This document shows, one piece after another, positions 5,692 to 12,880 of a DNA stretch of 12,987 bases (the stretch's first letter is position 1; every line of letters starts with the position of its first letter). The translations under genes and the position numbers were made by a program. Location of the stretch: contig JACQNF010000085.1 of the NCBI GenBank assembly GCA_016203215.1, positions 1 to 12,987 on the forward strand. The letters are read 5' to 3'. Source of the stretch: Candidatus Woesearchaeota archaeon. Lineage in GTDB: Archaea > Nanobdellota > Nanobdellia > Woesearchaeales > GW2011-AR9. The notes below the pieces were generated by a model. That model made no database searches. It was not told the origin of the DNA and was given only the letters and a program-made list of their open reading frames with translations.

Positions 5692-6426
5692 ATGGATGAC
5701 AAAACAATGCAGGTATTAACCGTCGCGGGAGTAGTCTTACTGCTCTTGATGACTCTTTTCAGTGAAAAGCAGATCTCTCTCAGCGCAGAAAAGAATAAGA
5801 TCAGTGTTTCGGGAACGGCAGAAACGGAGGCCATGCCCGATGAGGTTGTTCTTTCGTTCACTGTCTTAACGGAAGGCAACGATGCGAAAAAAGTACAGGA
5901 GCAAAACTCACACAAGATGAATTCTGTCATTGCCGGACTCAGAGAGGCAGGCATCAAAGATAAAGAGATAGAAACGACCGGGTACAATCTCTATCCTTGG
6001 CAAGAATGGGATCCTTCTCTTCAAAAATCTGTGGAAAAAGGCTACCGTTTGCAGCAGACAATCAGCGTGACGACAAAAGCGACCGAACGAGCTGGCGAAC
6101 TTGTCACGCTTGCTGTTCAGAATGGTGTCAATACCGTGAATGGAATTTCGTTCCGGCTCTCTTCCGAGAAAGAACAGGAAGTGCGAGAACAACTAGTGGA
6201 AGAAGCATCTGCTAAAGCACGGGAGAAAGCCGAGAGTTTGGCGCGAAGCCTCGGTGTTTCGGTGGGCGACGTACTTCACGTGACAGAGAGCGGTTTCCCT
6301 AGCGGGCCGTGGTACTTTGATCGGGCGATGAAATCGGGGGTGGTCTTGGAAGCGGCAGTTCCGGAGATTTCTCCAGAACAAATAAAATTGTCGCTGCAGG
6401 TGAATGTGGACTTTGCGGTGGAATGA
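5692..6426 (+). CDS. SIMPL-domain (DUF541) envelope protein
   Basis: A 244-residue protein with an N-terminal hydrophobic segment (8-23), likely a signal anchor, followed by a SIMPL/YggE-type domain exposed outside the cytoplasmic membrane. Family features seen are ISVSGTAETEAMPDEVVLSF (37-56), an EQNSHKMNSVIAGLREAGIKDKEIETTGYNLYP-like helix-strand stretch, the AxxKAxxLARSLGVSVG segment, and a C-terminal strand IKLSLQVNVDF. YggE-like proteins are linked to oxidative or envelope stress protection, but no biochemical activity is established. A good GGTGAT SD site lies 5 nt before the ATG, and the gene closely follows the membrane-bound regulator. A T6 run after the stop could end the transcript. 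Confidence 0.85.
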   Translation: MDDKTMQVLTVAGVVLLLLMTLFSEKQISLSAEKNKISVSGTAETEAMPDEVVLSFTVLTEGNDAKKVQEQNSHKMNSVIAGLREAGIKDKEIETTGYNLYPWQEWDPSLQKSVEKGYRLQQTISVTTKATERAGELVTLAVQNGVNTVNGISFRLSSEKEQEVREQLVEEASAKAREKAESLARSLGVSVGDVLHVTESGFPSGPWYFDRAMKSGVVLEAAVPEISPEQIKLSLQVNVDFAVE

Positions 6427-6436
6427 AGCCGGGCAA

Positions 6437-6442
6437 TTTTTT
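6437..6442 (+). terminator. T6 terminator of the wHTH-SIMPL operon
   Basis: TTTTTT begins 11 nt after the SIMPL stop and abuts the stop codon of the converging 199-aa gene. A simple T run of this kind is the usual archaeal termination signal. Confidence 0.5.
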
Positions 6443-7042
6443 CTATCTTGTCAATTCATAGATATATTGCAATCCGCTTCCTCCTGTTTCACGTTCTCTC
6501 TGTTTAGCTTCATTTCCCATCCTATAAGCCATCTTATGGATTCCTTCTCCCTGAAATACCGTCGGGAAAACATATTTTACAGCCCAAAGCCGTATCCCGT
6601 CTCTCTGTTGAGGCAATCCTTCTGACGCCATATCTAAATAGAATGAAGCAACCGCATTTGCAGTCACTACAGGGTGCCGTATTATTGGTTTTATCCGGAG
6701 AAAGTCGCCCATCTTTAAGAGAAACGCCCACTCGAGATATCCTTTTTCGTTGAACTCAGACTCGGCAACCACTATTGCTCCCGAGGCTCTTTTATAGCTT
6801 GCCGGAAAGCCATTTAGTCCTCCTGGATGGTCTCTGGGCAGTGACCCGTCGTCTCTCAAAACAAAGACGGAATCGACTATCCTCTCTAATTCATCTTGTT
6901 TTTTCTTATCTTTCAGATGCTGTGTAAAGACGGTGAAGACAGGAAGAACTCGTTCTCGGATGAGGCTTTTATCTACATCTGACGCAAATGCGTGGAGATA
7001 TTGTATTTCCGCTATCGCAGTTGCAACAAACATTGGAGGCAT
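6443..7042 (-). CDS. Hypothetical protein, 199 aa, unrecognised
   Basis: No family recognised. The protein is soluble-looking, with no signal peptide or membrane helix and no cysteines. The N-terminal half is helical and charged (for example FTQHLKDKKKQDELERIVDS). The middle, GGLNGFPASYKRASGAIVVA (74-93), and the stretch around KPIIRHPVVTANAVASFYLD (118-137) look like a compact core; the C-terminus is rich in charged and glycine residues. The ORF is treated as real because a TATA-like box sits at leaderless distance from its ATG and because its promoter carries the GCGAACTAAATA motif exactly 50 nt upstream, as for the sigma-like gene. It converges with the SIMPL operon and diverges from the small membrane protein. 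Confidence 0.6.
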   Translation of the reverse strand: MPPMFVATAIAEIQYLHAFASDVDKSLIRERVLPVFTVFTQHLKDKKKQDELERIVDSVFVLRDDGSLPRDHPGGLNGFPASYKRASGAIVVAESEFNEKGYLEWAFLLKMGDFLRIKPIIRHPVVTANAVASFYLDMASEGLPQQRDGIRLWAVKYVFPTVFQGEGIHKMAYRMGNEAKQRERETGGSGLQYIYELTR

Positions 7043-7062
7043 AGTATCTTGCCAGAGAACGT

Positions 7063-7079
7063 CATTTAAAAATATATAG
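7063..7079 (-). promoter_or_regulatory. TATA-like box of the 199-aa gene
   Basis: Minus-strand CTATATATTTTTAAATG, spanning 21-37 nt before the ATG at 7042, consistent with a leaderless or nearly leaderless mRNA. Confidence 0.5.
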
Positions 7080-7091
7080 TTTCTGGGTACG

Positions 7092-7103
7092 TATTTAGTT
7101 CGC
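7092..7103 (-). promoter_or_regulatory. Shared upstream motif, copy D
   Basis: Minus-strand GCGAACTAAATA followed by CGTAC. It is identical in core to copies A and B and at the same 50-nt distance from the start codon as copy B. The flanking bases beyond the GCG do not resemble the foldback element ends, which favours a protein-binding site over a simple element remnant here. Confidence 0.6.
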
Positions 7104-7126
7104 TACAGAGCCTCGGCAGTCACAAC

Positions 7127-7136
7127 ACATAAAAAC
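7127..7136 (+). promoter_or_regulatory. TATA-like box of the small membrane protein gene
   Basis: ACATAAAAAC, centred about 26 nt before the ATG at 7157; the ATG has no SD site. Confidence 0.35.
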
Positions 7137-7156
7137 AAAAACTTTTTTCTCTTTCC

Positions 7157-7585
7157 ATGATTATAGAAGATAAGCGGCACCTTGATCGGAAACTGCTTTT
7201 TCACCTCCATTTTCTCTTTACCCTCTTTATTGTGAATGCGATCATCATCAGCTATGATATCCTCGTCCATGCCATCGATTTCTTGCTGGCATTGTCTGGA
7301 ATTCTCATGGGTGTCGGTCTTGGTTTCCTCGCGGGGAGAATAAATCGAATTAAATGGCATGAAGAGAAGAAAAAAGTGATCATTACGATGGATCGTCTTG
7401 GGATCATCATCTTGGTTTCATACATCTTCTTTGAATATTTCCGGAACCGTCTCTTTGGTCACTGGCTCGAAGGCGCAGCATTAACTGCATTTGGTTTCAG
7501 CCTTCTCGGCGGGATGATGTACGGGCGTTATCTTAGTCTAAGATTAGATATCGATGCCATTTTGAAAGAAAAGAAATCGAGATAG
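7157..7585 (+). CDS. Small four-helix membrane protein
   Basis: A 142-residue integral membrane protein of unknown function. Hydrophobic helices lie at about 13-31, 41-60, 80-95 and 105-124. The two halves look like a duplication: helices 2 and 4 are glycine-rich and both end in a Gly-Arg step (GFLAGRINRI at 56-65, GMMYGRYLSL at 119-128). A short basic loop, KWHEEKKK (66-73), links the halves. The layout recalls CcdC/DUF1453-like proteins, but I cannot confirm membership. The start is leaderless relative to the TATA-like box at 7127-7136. It stands alone on the plus strand, facing aspS. Confidence 0.7.
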   Translation: MIIEDKRHLDRKLLFHLHFLFTLFIVNAIIISYDILVHAIDFLLALSGILMGVGLGFLAGRINRIKWHEEKKKVIITMDRLGIIILVSYIFFEYFRNRLFGHWLEGAALTAFGFSLLGGMMYGRYLSLRLDIDAILKEKKSR

Positions 7586-7607
7586 GGTCTAACGTTGTAC
7601 TTCTACA

Positions 7608-7641
7608 ATAAATGTGCCAGAAAGCCTCGCACTTTCATGAC
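7608..7641. repeat. Partial copy of the position-1 element
   Basis: 7608-7625 is the inverse of 1-18 (17 of 18 bases) and 7628-7641 equals 153-166 (14 of 14). The two modules are adjacent here, whereas at position 1 about 134 nt of hairpin arms separate them. The copy itself can fold (AAATGTGC 7611-7617 region with GCACTTT 7629-7635, one bulge). It lies in the 85-nt convergent gap between the small membrane protein and aspS, so both copies sit at 3' ends of genes. A 10-bp palindrome AGCAATTGCT (7646-7655) follows. Confidence 0.65.
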
Positions 7642-7670
7642 TTCTAGCAATTGCTGGGCCAGTAAATCAA

Positions 7671-8978
7671 TTATGGCTTCTCACGTACCGGATCACGGGG
7701 CAAGAGCACTGCTTCACGGATGTTGTTCAGCAAAAGCAAGCGTTGAGTGATTCGATCAAGGCCAAAACCTGCTCCTCCATGGGGAGGGCAGCCGTACATA
7801 AAAATCTCTGCGTATTCCGGCATCGCCTCGGGATCGAGGCCTTTCTCTGCCGCCTGCTTCCTCCATACATCGAGACGATGTTCTCGCTGGGAGCCAGAAC
7901 ATATTTCCACTCCATTAAATAGAAGATCAAATGATTTTGTGACATTCTTGTTCTTCTCGTCTTTCATCTGGTAGAATGGTTTTACCTTCCACGGGAAGTG
8001 GGTGATGAACACAAATTCCGAACCGAATTTCTCTTTGACGATTTCAGAGATCAATCGTTCTCCTTCAGCATCTAAATCTTCATCTGACCCATATCTCTTG
8101 TCTTTTGATGTAAGCAACTTTTTTGCTTCGTCTAATGTCAAGCGTGGAATTTTGGTGGGAATACGATGTTCTACGTTGAGAAGTTTCAATTCTTCTGCTG
8201 CTTCTTTTTGAAGTGTTGAGATGAGGTCGATGAACATGTTCTCAATCAGCTCGAGAACGTCAGTATAATCCGAAATGAATCCCATCTCGAAATCGACACC
8301 TGTGAACTCGGTCAAGTGACGCATCGTGTTCGATTTTTCTGCTCGGAAAACAGGGCCGATTTCGAACACTCGTTCAAATCCGCCGCCGACAAACATTTGC
8401 TTATAGACCTGCGGCGACTGAGCTAAGTACATTGGCCGGTCAAAATAATTAACTTCAAAGAGTTCAGCTCCTGATTCCACGCCGATTTTGGTTAGTTTTG
8501 GACTGTTAATGTTTGTAAAGCCATTTTGATCAAAGAAATTGGTGACGATTTTCACGATCTTGCTCCTGACTTTGAAAATAGCCTGCTTATGCAAATTCCG
8601 GGTATCCAGCAAGCGATGATCGAGTCGTTTGTCTAAATTAGTTTGACTTTTGTCTGTGTTGTCGATCGGCAACGGCGCAGCTGCCGTGGAAATAACCGTT
8701 ATTTTTTTGATCCCTACCTCAATTCCCCAGCGCGATTCTCTATTTTCTTTTGGTATGCCGACGATTTCGACGACAGACTCTTTTGTCAGCTCATTGATCA
8801 ATTCGAAAGAAGAGATTTCAGTTTCGCTCTTAAACGCAACGGTCTGCATATCTCCTGTCCTGTCACGGAGGATGAGGAATTTGATCTTGCTGAGGTTGCG
8901 CAGTTCTTGAACCCAGCCTTGGATAAGAACTTCGGTATTGAGGTGTTGTTTCAAGTCTTTAATGAGTGTCCGTTTCAT
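7671..8978 (-). CDS. aspS: Aspartyl-tRNA synthetase, archaeal type
   Basis: Cytosolic class II synthetase charging tRNA-Asp (or tRNA-Asp and tRNA-Asn if non-discriminating). The 435 residues fit the archaeal type without the bacterial GAD insertion. The N-terminal OB-fold anticodon-binding domain (about 1-100) includes LIQGWVQELRN (18-28) and FLILRDRTGDMQ (34-45). The catalytic core shows motif 1 around Pro160, QSPQ (187-190), motif 2 FRAE (211-214) with RHLTEF (220-225), SGSQREHR (361-368) and motif 3 GFGLDRITQRLL (404-415) with Arg409. By eye, the specificity position equivalent to Trp26 of the Thermococcus enzyme is Gln24, matching neither the classical discriminating Trp nor the non-discriminating His. 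The ATG lacks an SD and has an A/T-rich TATA-like region upstream. Confidence 0.95.
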   Translation of the reverse strand: MKRTLIKDLKQHLNTEVLIQGWVQELRNLSKIKFLILRDRTGDMQTVAFKSETEISSFELINELTKESVVEIVGIPKENRESRWGIEVGIKKITVISTAAAPLPIDNTDKSQTNLDKRLDHRLLDTRNLHKQAIFKVRSKIVKIVTNFFDQNGFTNINSPKLTKIGVESGAELFEVNYFDRPMYLAQSPQVYKQMFVGGGFERVFEIGPVFRAEKSNTMRHLTEFTGVDFEMGFISDYTDVLELIENMFIDLISTLQKEAAEELKLLNVEHRIPTKIPRLTLDEAKKLLTSKDKRYGSDEDLDAEGERLISEIVKEKFGSEFVFITHFPWKVKPFYQMKDEKNKNVTKSFDLLFNGVEICSGSQREHRLDVWRKQAAEKGLDPEAMPEYAEIFMYGCPPHGGAGFGLDRITQRLLLLNNIREAVLLPRDPVREKP

Positions 8979-9003
8979 GGTGAAGCGAAGAATAGGCAGT
9001 TCT

Positions 9004-9017
9004 TTTTATTATTTATG
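9004..9017 (-). promoter_or_regulatory. TATA-like region of aspS
   Basis: Minus-strand CATAAATAATAAAA, about 26-39 nt before the ATG, within the 56-nt gap after the glutamate dehydrogenase gene. The exact box is ambiguous; the predicted leader is 0-8 nt. Confidence 0.4.
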
Positions 9018-9034
9018 GTGCGTAGGCTATCAAT

Positions 9035-10246
9035 TCACACCCTTCCCCTCAGCTTCTCTGCCATCAGCACTTTTTGAATGGCATGGATATACGTCGCTGT
9101 GCGGAAGTCGTACTTTTTCCCCTCGTAGGATGTCCACAGTGCGCTAAACGCGTTTACCATTTTCTCTTTCAAGCGCTCGCGGATCTCTTCTTCTTTCCAA
9201 TAATAAGTATACTTATTCTGCACCCATTCGAAGTACGAAACAGTCACGCCACCAGCGTTCGCAAGAATATCTGGAATGACCAAGACCCCATTTTTGTGGA
9301 GAATACGATCCGCTGCAGGAGTCGTCGGCCCGTTTGCGAGTTCGACGATGATCTTTGCCTTCACTTCGGCGGCATTCTCTGTCGTGATTACTCCGCTTAA
9401 TGCCGAGGGGAGGAAGACACTGCAGTTTAGTTTTATGATTTCATCGTTGCTGATTCTTTTTCCTTCGGTGTGATTCTGGACAGAACCAGTCTTTTCTTTC
9501 GTCTTCATCACGTCTCGGATCGCTAACCCTCTCGGGTTGTAGATCCCTCCTTGGGAGTCAGATACTGCGACGATGGTGTAGCCTAAATCCTGCAACAGCA
9601 GTGCGGCATTCATCCCTGCATTGCCAAAACCTTGAATTGCAACCGTTCTGTCTTTGACTTTTACTTTTTTCACCGCTTCTTCGAGAACATACACTCCACC
9701 TAATGCCGTGGCAATATCTCGCACCAATGACCCGCCCAGTTCCAAGGGTTTGCCGGTGATCATCCCTGGTTCATGATTTCCGTTCAGCTTTTCATATTCA
9801 TCAAGCATCCACGCCATGATCTGGCTGTTGGTATAGACATCTGGGGCAGGGATGTCTTTTTCTGCTCCTAAATGTGAAGAAAAAGCGCGAACATACGCGC
9901 GGCTCAATTCCTGTAATTCTGCGGGGGTGAGTTTTTTTGGATCAACGGCAACTCCTCCCTTACCACCGCCGAAGGGGATATCTGCGACTGCGGTCTTCAG
10001 CGTCATCCAGAATGCTAATGCCTTGACTTCTTCTTCGTTAACTTCGGGATGGAAACGGATTCCTCCTTTGTACGGTCCGCGGGCGTCATTGAATTGCACG
10101 CGATATGCTGAATATGTTTTTCCTCCGGCAGTTATTGTTGCTGTATGAGCGTGATTTGGAGTCTGCAGTCGTGTCAGTTCTTTTGCAGAAATATTAGCAA
10201 GCGGAGCGATTGTCTTCAGAAATTCTTGGACGTGATGGAAGGTCAT
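9035..10246 (-). CDS. gdhA: Glutamate dehydrogenase
   Basis: Cytosolic enzyme interconverting glutamate and 2-oxoglutarate plus ammonia with NAD(P). The 403 residues fit the short hexameric family. The N-terminal domain holds the expected substrate and catalytic lysines: Lys60 in GPYKGGIRFHP, Lys84 in WMTLKTAVADIPFGGGKGG, Lys96 in the same stretch, and Asp136 in PAPDVYTN. The nucleotide domain has GFGNAG (206-211) and VAVSDSQGGIYNP; a Ser after the second strand instead of a clear acidic residue leaves NAD versus NADP undecided. ANAGGVTVSYFEWVQN, near the C-terminus, is typical of the family. The ATG has no convincing SD and lies 26-27 nt from a TATA-like box, so a leaderless transcript is likely. 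It neighbours malic enzyme; the two together link pyruvate and 2-oxoglutarate metabolism. Confidence 0.95.
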   Translation of the reverse strand: MTFHHVQEFLKTIAPLANISAKELTRLQTPNHAHTATITAGGKTYSAYRVQFNDARGPYKGGIRFHPEVNEEEVKALAFWMTLKTAVADIPFGGGKGGVAVDPKKLTPAELQELSRAYVRAFSSHLGAEKDIPAPDVYTNSQIMAWMLDEYEKLNGNHEPGMITGKPLELGGSLVRDIATALGGVYVLEEAVKKVKVKDRTVAIQGFGNAGMNAALLLQDLGYTIVAVSDSQGGIYNPRGLAIRDVMKTKEKTGSVQNHTEGKRISNDEIIKLNCSVFLPSALSGVITTENAAEVKAKIIVELANGPTTPAADRILHKNGVLVIPDILANAGGVTVSYFEWVQNKYTYYWKEEEIRERLKEKMVNAFSALWTSYEGKKYDFRTATYIHAIQKVLMAEKLRGRV

Positions 10247-10268
10247 GCCTGTTCCAGGCGAAGAAGGA

Positions 10269-10278
10269 TATTTAATAA
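10269..10278 (-). promoter_or_regulatory. TATA-like box of gdhA
   Basis: Minus-strand TTATTAAATA, centred about 27 nt before the ATG, in the 72-nt gap after the malic enzyme gene; supports the chosen start. Confidence 0.5.
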
Positions 10279-10282
10279 TTGT

Positions 10283-10297
10283 GAAAAAGAACTAAAG
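10283..10297 (-). terminator. T-rich terminator after the malic enzyme gene
   Basis: Minus-strand CTTTAGTTCTTTTTC lies 20-35 nt after the malic enzyme stop and just before the gdhA TATA-like box, suggesting separate transcription of the two genes. Confidence 0.4.
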
Positions 10298-10318
10298 GTG
10301 TATGTTTCCAAGAGTCTC

Positions 10319-11599
10319 CTAAAACTTTCCCTTCGCCAGTTTCTTCGCCAATCTCTGTAAATCTTTGGCATACTGTCGCAGATCAGTAATCGGCTTCTGC
10401 GCCACTCCTGAATCCATCGCTGCCTTTGCAACAGCAGGCGCAACATGAGAGAGCACCCGTGGGTCAAATGGTTTTGGAATGATATACTCTGGTCCAAACT
10501 GAAAATCCTGCCCGTAGGCGTTCACGACTTCCTTCGGTACTTTCCGGCGTGCCAACGCCGCCAAAGCAGACACGGCTGCCAGTTTCATCGGAAGGTTAAT
10601 CCTCGTCGCACGAACATCCAGCGCTCCACGAAAGAGGAAAGGAAAGCATAATACATTATTCACTTGATTCGGATAGTCGCTTCTTCCTGTTGCCATAATA
10701 CAATCAGGCACAGCTTTCTTTGCTTCATCATAGGAAATTTCCGGTGTGGGATTGGCCATCGCGAAAATAATCGGTTTCGGATTCATCGTCGTCAGCATTT
10801 TTCCCGTCACGATATTTCCTTGTGAAACACCGATGAACACATCTGCATTCTGCAGAACTTCTTCGAGTTTCATGTTGCCACTTTTCTGGGCAAATGCTGC
10901 TTTGTAAGGATTTGTTTCATTCCGTCCTGCGATAATTAAACCTTGGCTATCAACCAGAAATATCCGTTCCCGTCGCGCTCCTAACTCCAGAAGCATCTCG
11001 GCGATGGCAATTGCGGCTGCGCCTGCGCCAGAGAACACAATTTTCACTTCCGACAGCTTTTTCTGTACTAATTCGAGCGCATTCTGCAGTGCCGCAGAGG
11101 TGATCACTGCTGTTCCGTGCTGATCGTCATGAAATACAGGGATGTTCAGCCTTTTTATCAGCGCTCGTTCTACGGCAAAACAATCCGGACCTTTGATATC
11201 TTCGAGATTAATCCCTCCAAATGTTGGTTCCAACGACGCGATAATCTCGATCAACTTGTGGGGATCTGCTTCATTGATTTCAAGATCAAACACGTCAATG
11301 CCGGCAAACCGTTTAAAGAGGACGCCTTTGCCTTCCATTACGGGCTTGCCTGCGAGCGCTCCGATGTTGCCTAATCCCAGCACTGCCGTGCCATTGCTCA
11401 TCACGGCAACAAGATTTCCTTTAGAAGTATATCGATAGGCGTCCGCCGGGTTCTTCTGAATCTCGAGGCATGGCTGTGCCACGCCTGGCGTGTACGCTAA
11501 AGAAAGATCTGCAACTGTCTTACACGGCTTGGTAGGAATAACCGCTACTTTCCCTGGGGTCGGATGTTCATGAAAATGCAATGATTTTTGTGTTTCCAT
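10319..11599 (-). CDS. Malic enzyme (malate dehydrogenase, decarboxylating)
   Basis: Cytosolic enzyme converting malate to pyruvate and CO2 with NAD(P). From the ATG at 11599 the protein has 426 residues, the usual short prokaryotic form without a phosphotransacetylase domain. Seen: [11 protein letters not shown] (34-44, catalytic Tyr36), [20 protein letters not shown] (68-87), [20 protein letters not shown] (89-108, catalytic Lys91), metal ligands in NLEDI (131-135) and FHDDQHGTA (156-164), and the Rossmann motif SGAGAAA (190-196), then ANPTPEI and the [13 protein letters not shown] substrate motif. A 25-residue longer in-frame start (11674) would overlap the upstream gene and precede the TATA-like box, so it is rejected. 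Cofactor preference cannot be read reliably. Confidence 0.93.
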   Translation of the reverse strand: METQKSLHFHEHPTPGKVAVIPTKPCKTVADLSLAYTPGVAQPCLEIQKNPADAYRYTSKGNLVAVMSNGTAVLGLGNIGALAGKPVMEGKGVLFKRFAGIDVFDLEINEADPHKLIEIIASLEPTFGGINLEDIKGPDCFAVERALIKRLNIPVFHDDQHGTAVITSAALQNALELVQKKLSEVKIVFSGAGAAAIAIAEMLLELGARRERIFLVDSQGLIIAGRNETNPYKAAFAQKSGNMKLEEVLQNADVFIGVSQGNIVTGKMLTTMNPKPIIFAMANPTPEISYDEAKKAVPDCIMATGRSDYPNQVNNVLCFPFLFRGALDVRATRINLPMKLAAVSALAALARRKVPKEVVNAYGQDFQFGPEYIIPKPFDPRVLSHVAPAVAKAAMDSGVAQKPITDLRQYAKDLQRLAKKLAKGKF

Positions 11600-11610
11600 C
11601 AGGATGTCCA

Positions 11611-11626
11611 AACGAAAAAAAGAAGA
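11611..11626 (-). terminator. T-rich run after the surface-protein gene
   Basis: Minus-strand TCTTCTTTTTTTCGTT includes T7, just after the stop of the surface-protein gene. It lies between the malic enzyme TATA-like box and start, so it may serve as both terminator and initiation region. Confidence 0.4.
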
Positions 11627-11627
11627 T

Positions 11628-11638
11628 AATATAAAACT
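11628..11638 (-). promoter_or_regulatory. TATA-like box of the malic enzyme gene
   Basis: Minus-strand GTTTTATATTA, centred about 33 nt before the ATG at 11599, predicting a leader of only about 6-7 nt. It overlaps the stop codon of the upstream gene. Confidence 0.45.
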
Positions 11639-12858
11639 TACTCTACCATCAGTGTTCCTTTCATCCCGCGCCACTCTTCGCAGCTGCTGCAGACATATTC
11701 AAATGAACCTGTTTCTGGAACAGAAACTTTTACTTTCGTCGGTCCACGAACCTCTTGTTGGACACCCAGCTGAGGTATTGCAAAGGTAAATTCGACATTG
11801 TCAGGTACAATGTTGAAGATGACTGATGATCCTCGTTTGACGGAGACTGCGGGAGGATTAAATAACCAGCGTTTTGCCGCAAGGCGTACTTCTACGGTCT
11901 GTGTCGCTTCTGGCTGTGTCACGGGTGCCGTCGTCGGTTGTTCCGTTACGGTCTCTTTTTTCTCTTCGGGTATTGTTTCTGTTGGCTTGACGGCATCTGT
12001 CGGTGCCGCATTTTGCGGCGTGTTTGAGAGCGAGCCTAAATTCAAGTTCGTATCCAACCCCTGAGGAAAAAATAACTTCCCGTCTTTCGTGAGATAGGAA
12101 TCAACAGTCTGGCCTGCTACCGAAAGAGTGAATTGATACAGCCCTTCCAATTCTGCTGATTTTACCACTTGCGCAACGTACGGCGGAGAGAGAAGGTTCT
12201 CGTTGACAAATGCAAGGGTTTTTGTTTCTGCTTCTTTCAGCGTCAGAGGCGCTGATGACAACGCTTTTTCTGGGAACTGGAATCCCTGCGTGAAGACTGA
12301 AAACAAGAGAAGAATAATCGTTATTCCTGTCAGTGCTTTCCATGTTGAAGCATCTTTGAAAAGTCCGCGATCATCCGCACTTTTTAATTCTACCTTGGGC
12401 TTTGTTTCTTTCTTCTCATCTGCCCACGGATCAACACGCGGGGACGCTTCTACGTATTTTGCAACTTTTTCTGTTTTCGGCTCCATCTTTAGCTCAGGTA
12501 CAGCTTTCTCTACGGCTTTCTTTTCTTCTTTTGGTGCTGATGTTTTCACTGGAGTGATCACGACGTCTTCCGTTTTTTCTTTCTTGACATCCAATTTAAC
12601 TGATGCCTTTGGCTCAACCTTTGCCGTCGCAGTTTTGACCGCTTTCGCTTCTTTCACTTTCTTTGCCGTCACTTGCGGCTTTATTTTTTCTTCTTTTTTT
12701 GAACTCGTCACGGCAGAAGCGAAAGGATTATCCTTACTTTTCAAGGATGCTTCTTTGGCATCTAATTCATCAAGAAAATCTTCGCTGACTACTTCTTCCT
12801 CTAAATATTCTTCTGCAAAAAAAGATTCATCCATCTCGTCTAATTGTTTTTGTTCCAT
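11638..12858 (-). CDS. Membrane-anchored surface protein with degenerate cupredoxin domain
   Basis: A 406-residue single-pass membrane protein. Order: an acidic start (1-35), a Lys/Glu/Val/Ala-rich low-complexity segment (36-160, presumably cytoplasmic), one membrane helix (about 173-190), a small domain (199-270) containing [18 protein letters not shown] and [14 protein letters not shown], a Pro/Thr-rich linker (281-322) and a cupredoxin-like beta domain (323-406). The small domain resembles the stretch preceding thioredoxin domains in some archaeal Dsb-like proteins (recollection, unconfirmed). The last domain resembles the CuA domain of cytochrome oxidase subunit II ([15 protein letters not shown], then [12 protein letters not shown]). 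The His that normally precedes the SF/TF pair is Phe357, the second His is absent, and the cysteines (390, 393) are CxxC rather than CxxxC, so normal CuA binding is unlikely. The mRNA has a predicted 72-nt leader. Confidence 0.75.
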   Translation of the reverse strand: MEQKQLDEMDESFFAEEYLEEEVVSEDFLDELDAKEASLKSKDNPFASAVTSSKKEEKIKPQVTAKKVKEAKAVKTATAKVEPKASVKLDVKKEKTEDVVITPVKTSAPKEEKKAVEKAVPELKMEPKTEKVAKYVEASPRVDPWADEKKETKPKVELKSADDRGLFKDASTWKALTGITIILLLFSVFTQGFQFPEKALSSAPLTLKEAETKTLAFVNENLLSPPYVAQVVKSAELEGLYQFTLSVAGQTVDSYLTKDGKLFFPQGLDTNLNLGSLSNTPQNAAPTDAVKPTETIPEEKKETVTEQPTTAPVTQPEATQTVEVRLAAKRWLFNPPAVSVKRGSSVIFNIVPDNVEFTFAIPQLGVQQEVRGPTKVKVSVPETGSFEYVCSSCEEWRGMKGTLMVE

Positions 12859-12863
12859 TGCTA

Positions 12864-12880
12864 CTCACCTCTGTGGTGAG
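12864..12880 (-). promoter_or_regulatory. SD-sequestering hairpin
   Basis: In the mRNA, CTCACC-ACAGA-GGTGAG forms a 6-bp stem with a 5-nt loop. The 3' arm is the SD site of the surface-protein gene, ending 5 nt before its ATG. The same CTCACC can alternatively pair with a second GGTGAG at 12917-12922, so two exclusive structures are possible. Confidence 0.5.

Noticed and set aside
7588..7670. Integron attC-like site (TCTAAC core near 7588-7593 and nearby hairpins)
   Set aside because: No matching inverse core GTTRRRY at the other end and no integrase; the repeats are better explained by the position-1 element family.
4895..10425. Repeat GCCACTCCTGAATC shared by 4898-4911 and 10402-10415
   Set aside because: Both encode a short D/SGVA stretch in unrelated enzymes on the same strand; chance coding similarity.
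11600..11674. Longer malic enzyme start
   Set aside because: It would overlap the upstream gene by 37 nt and precede the TATA-like box; family homology begins after the ATG at 11599.
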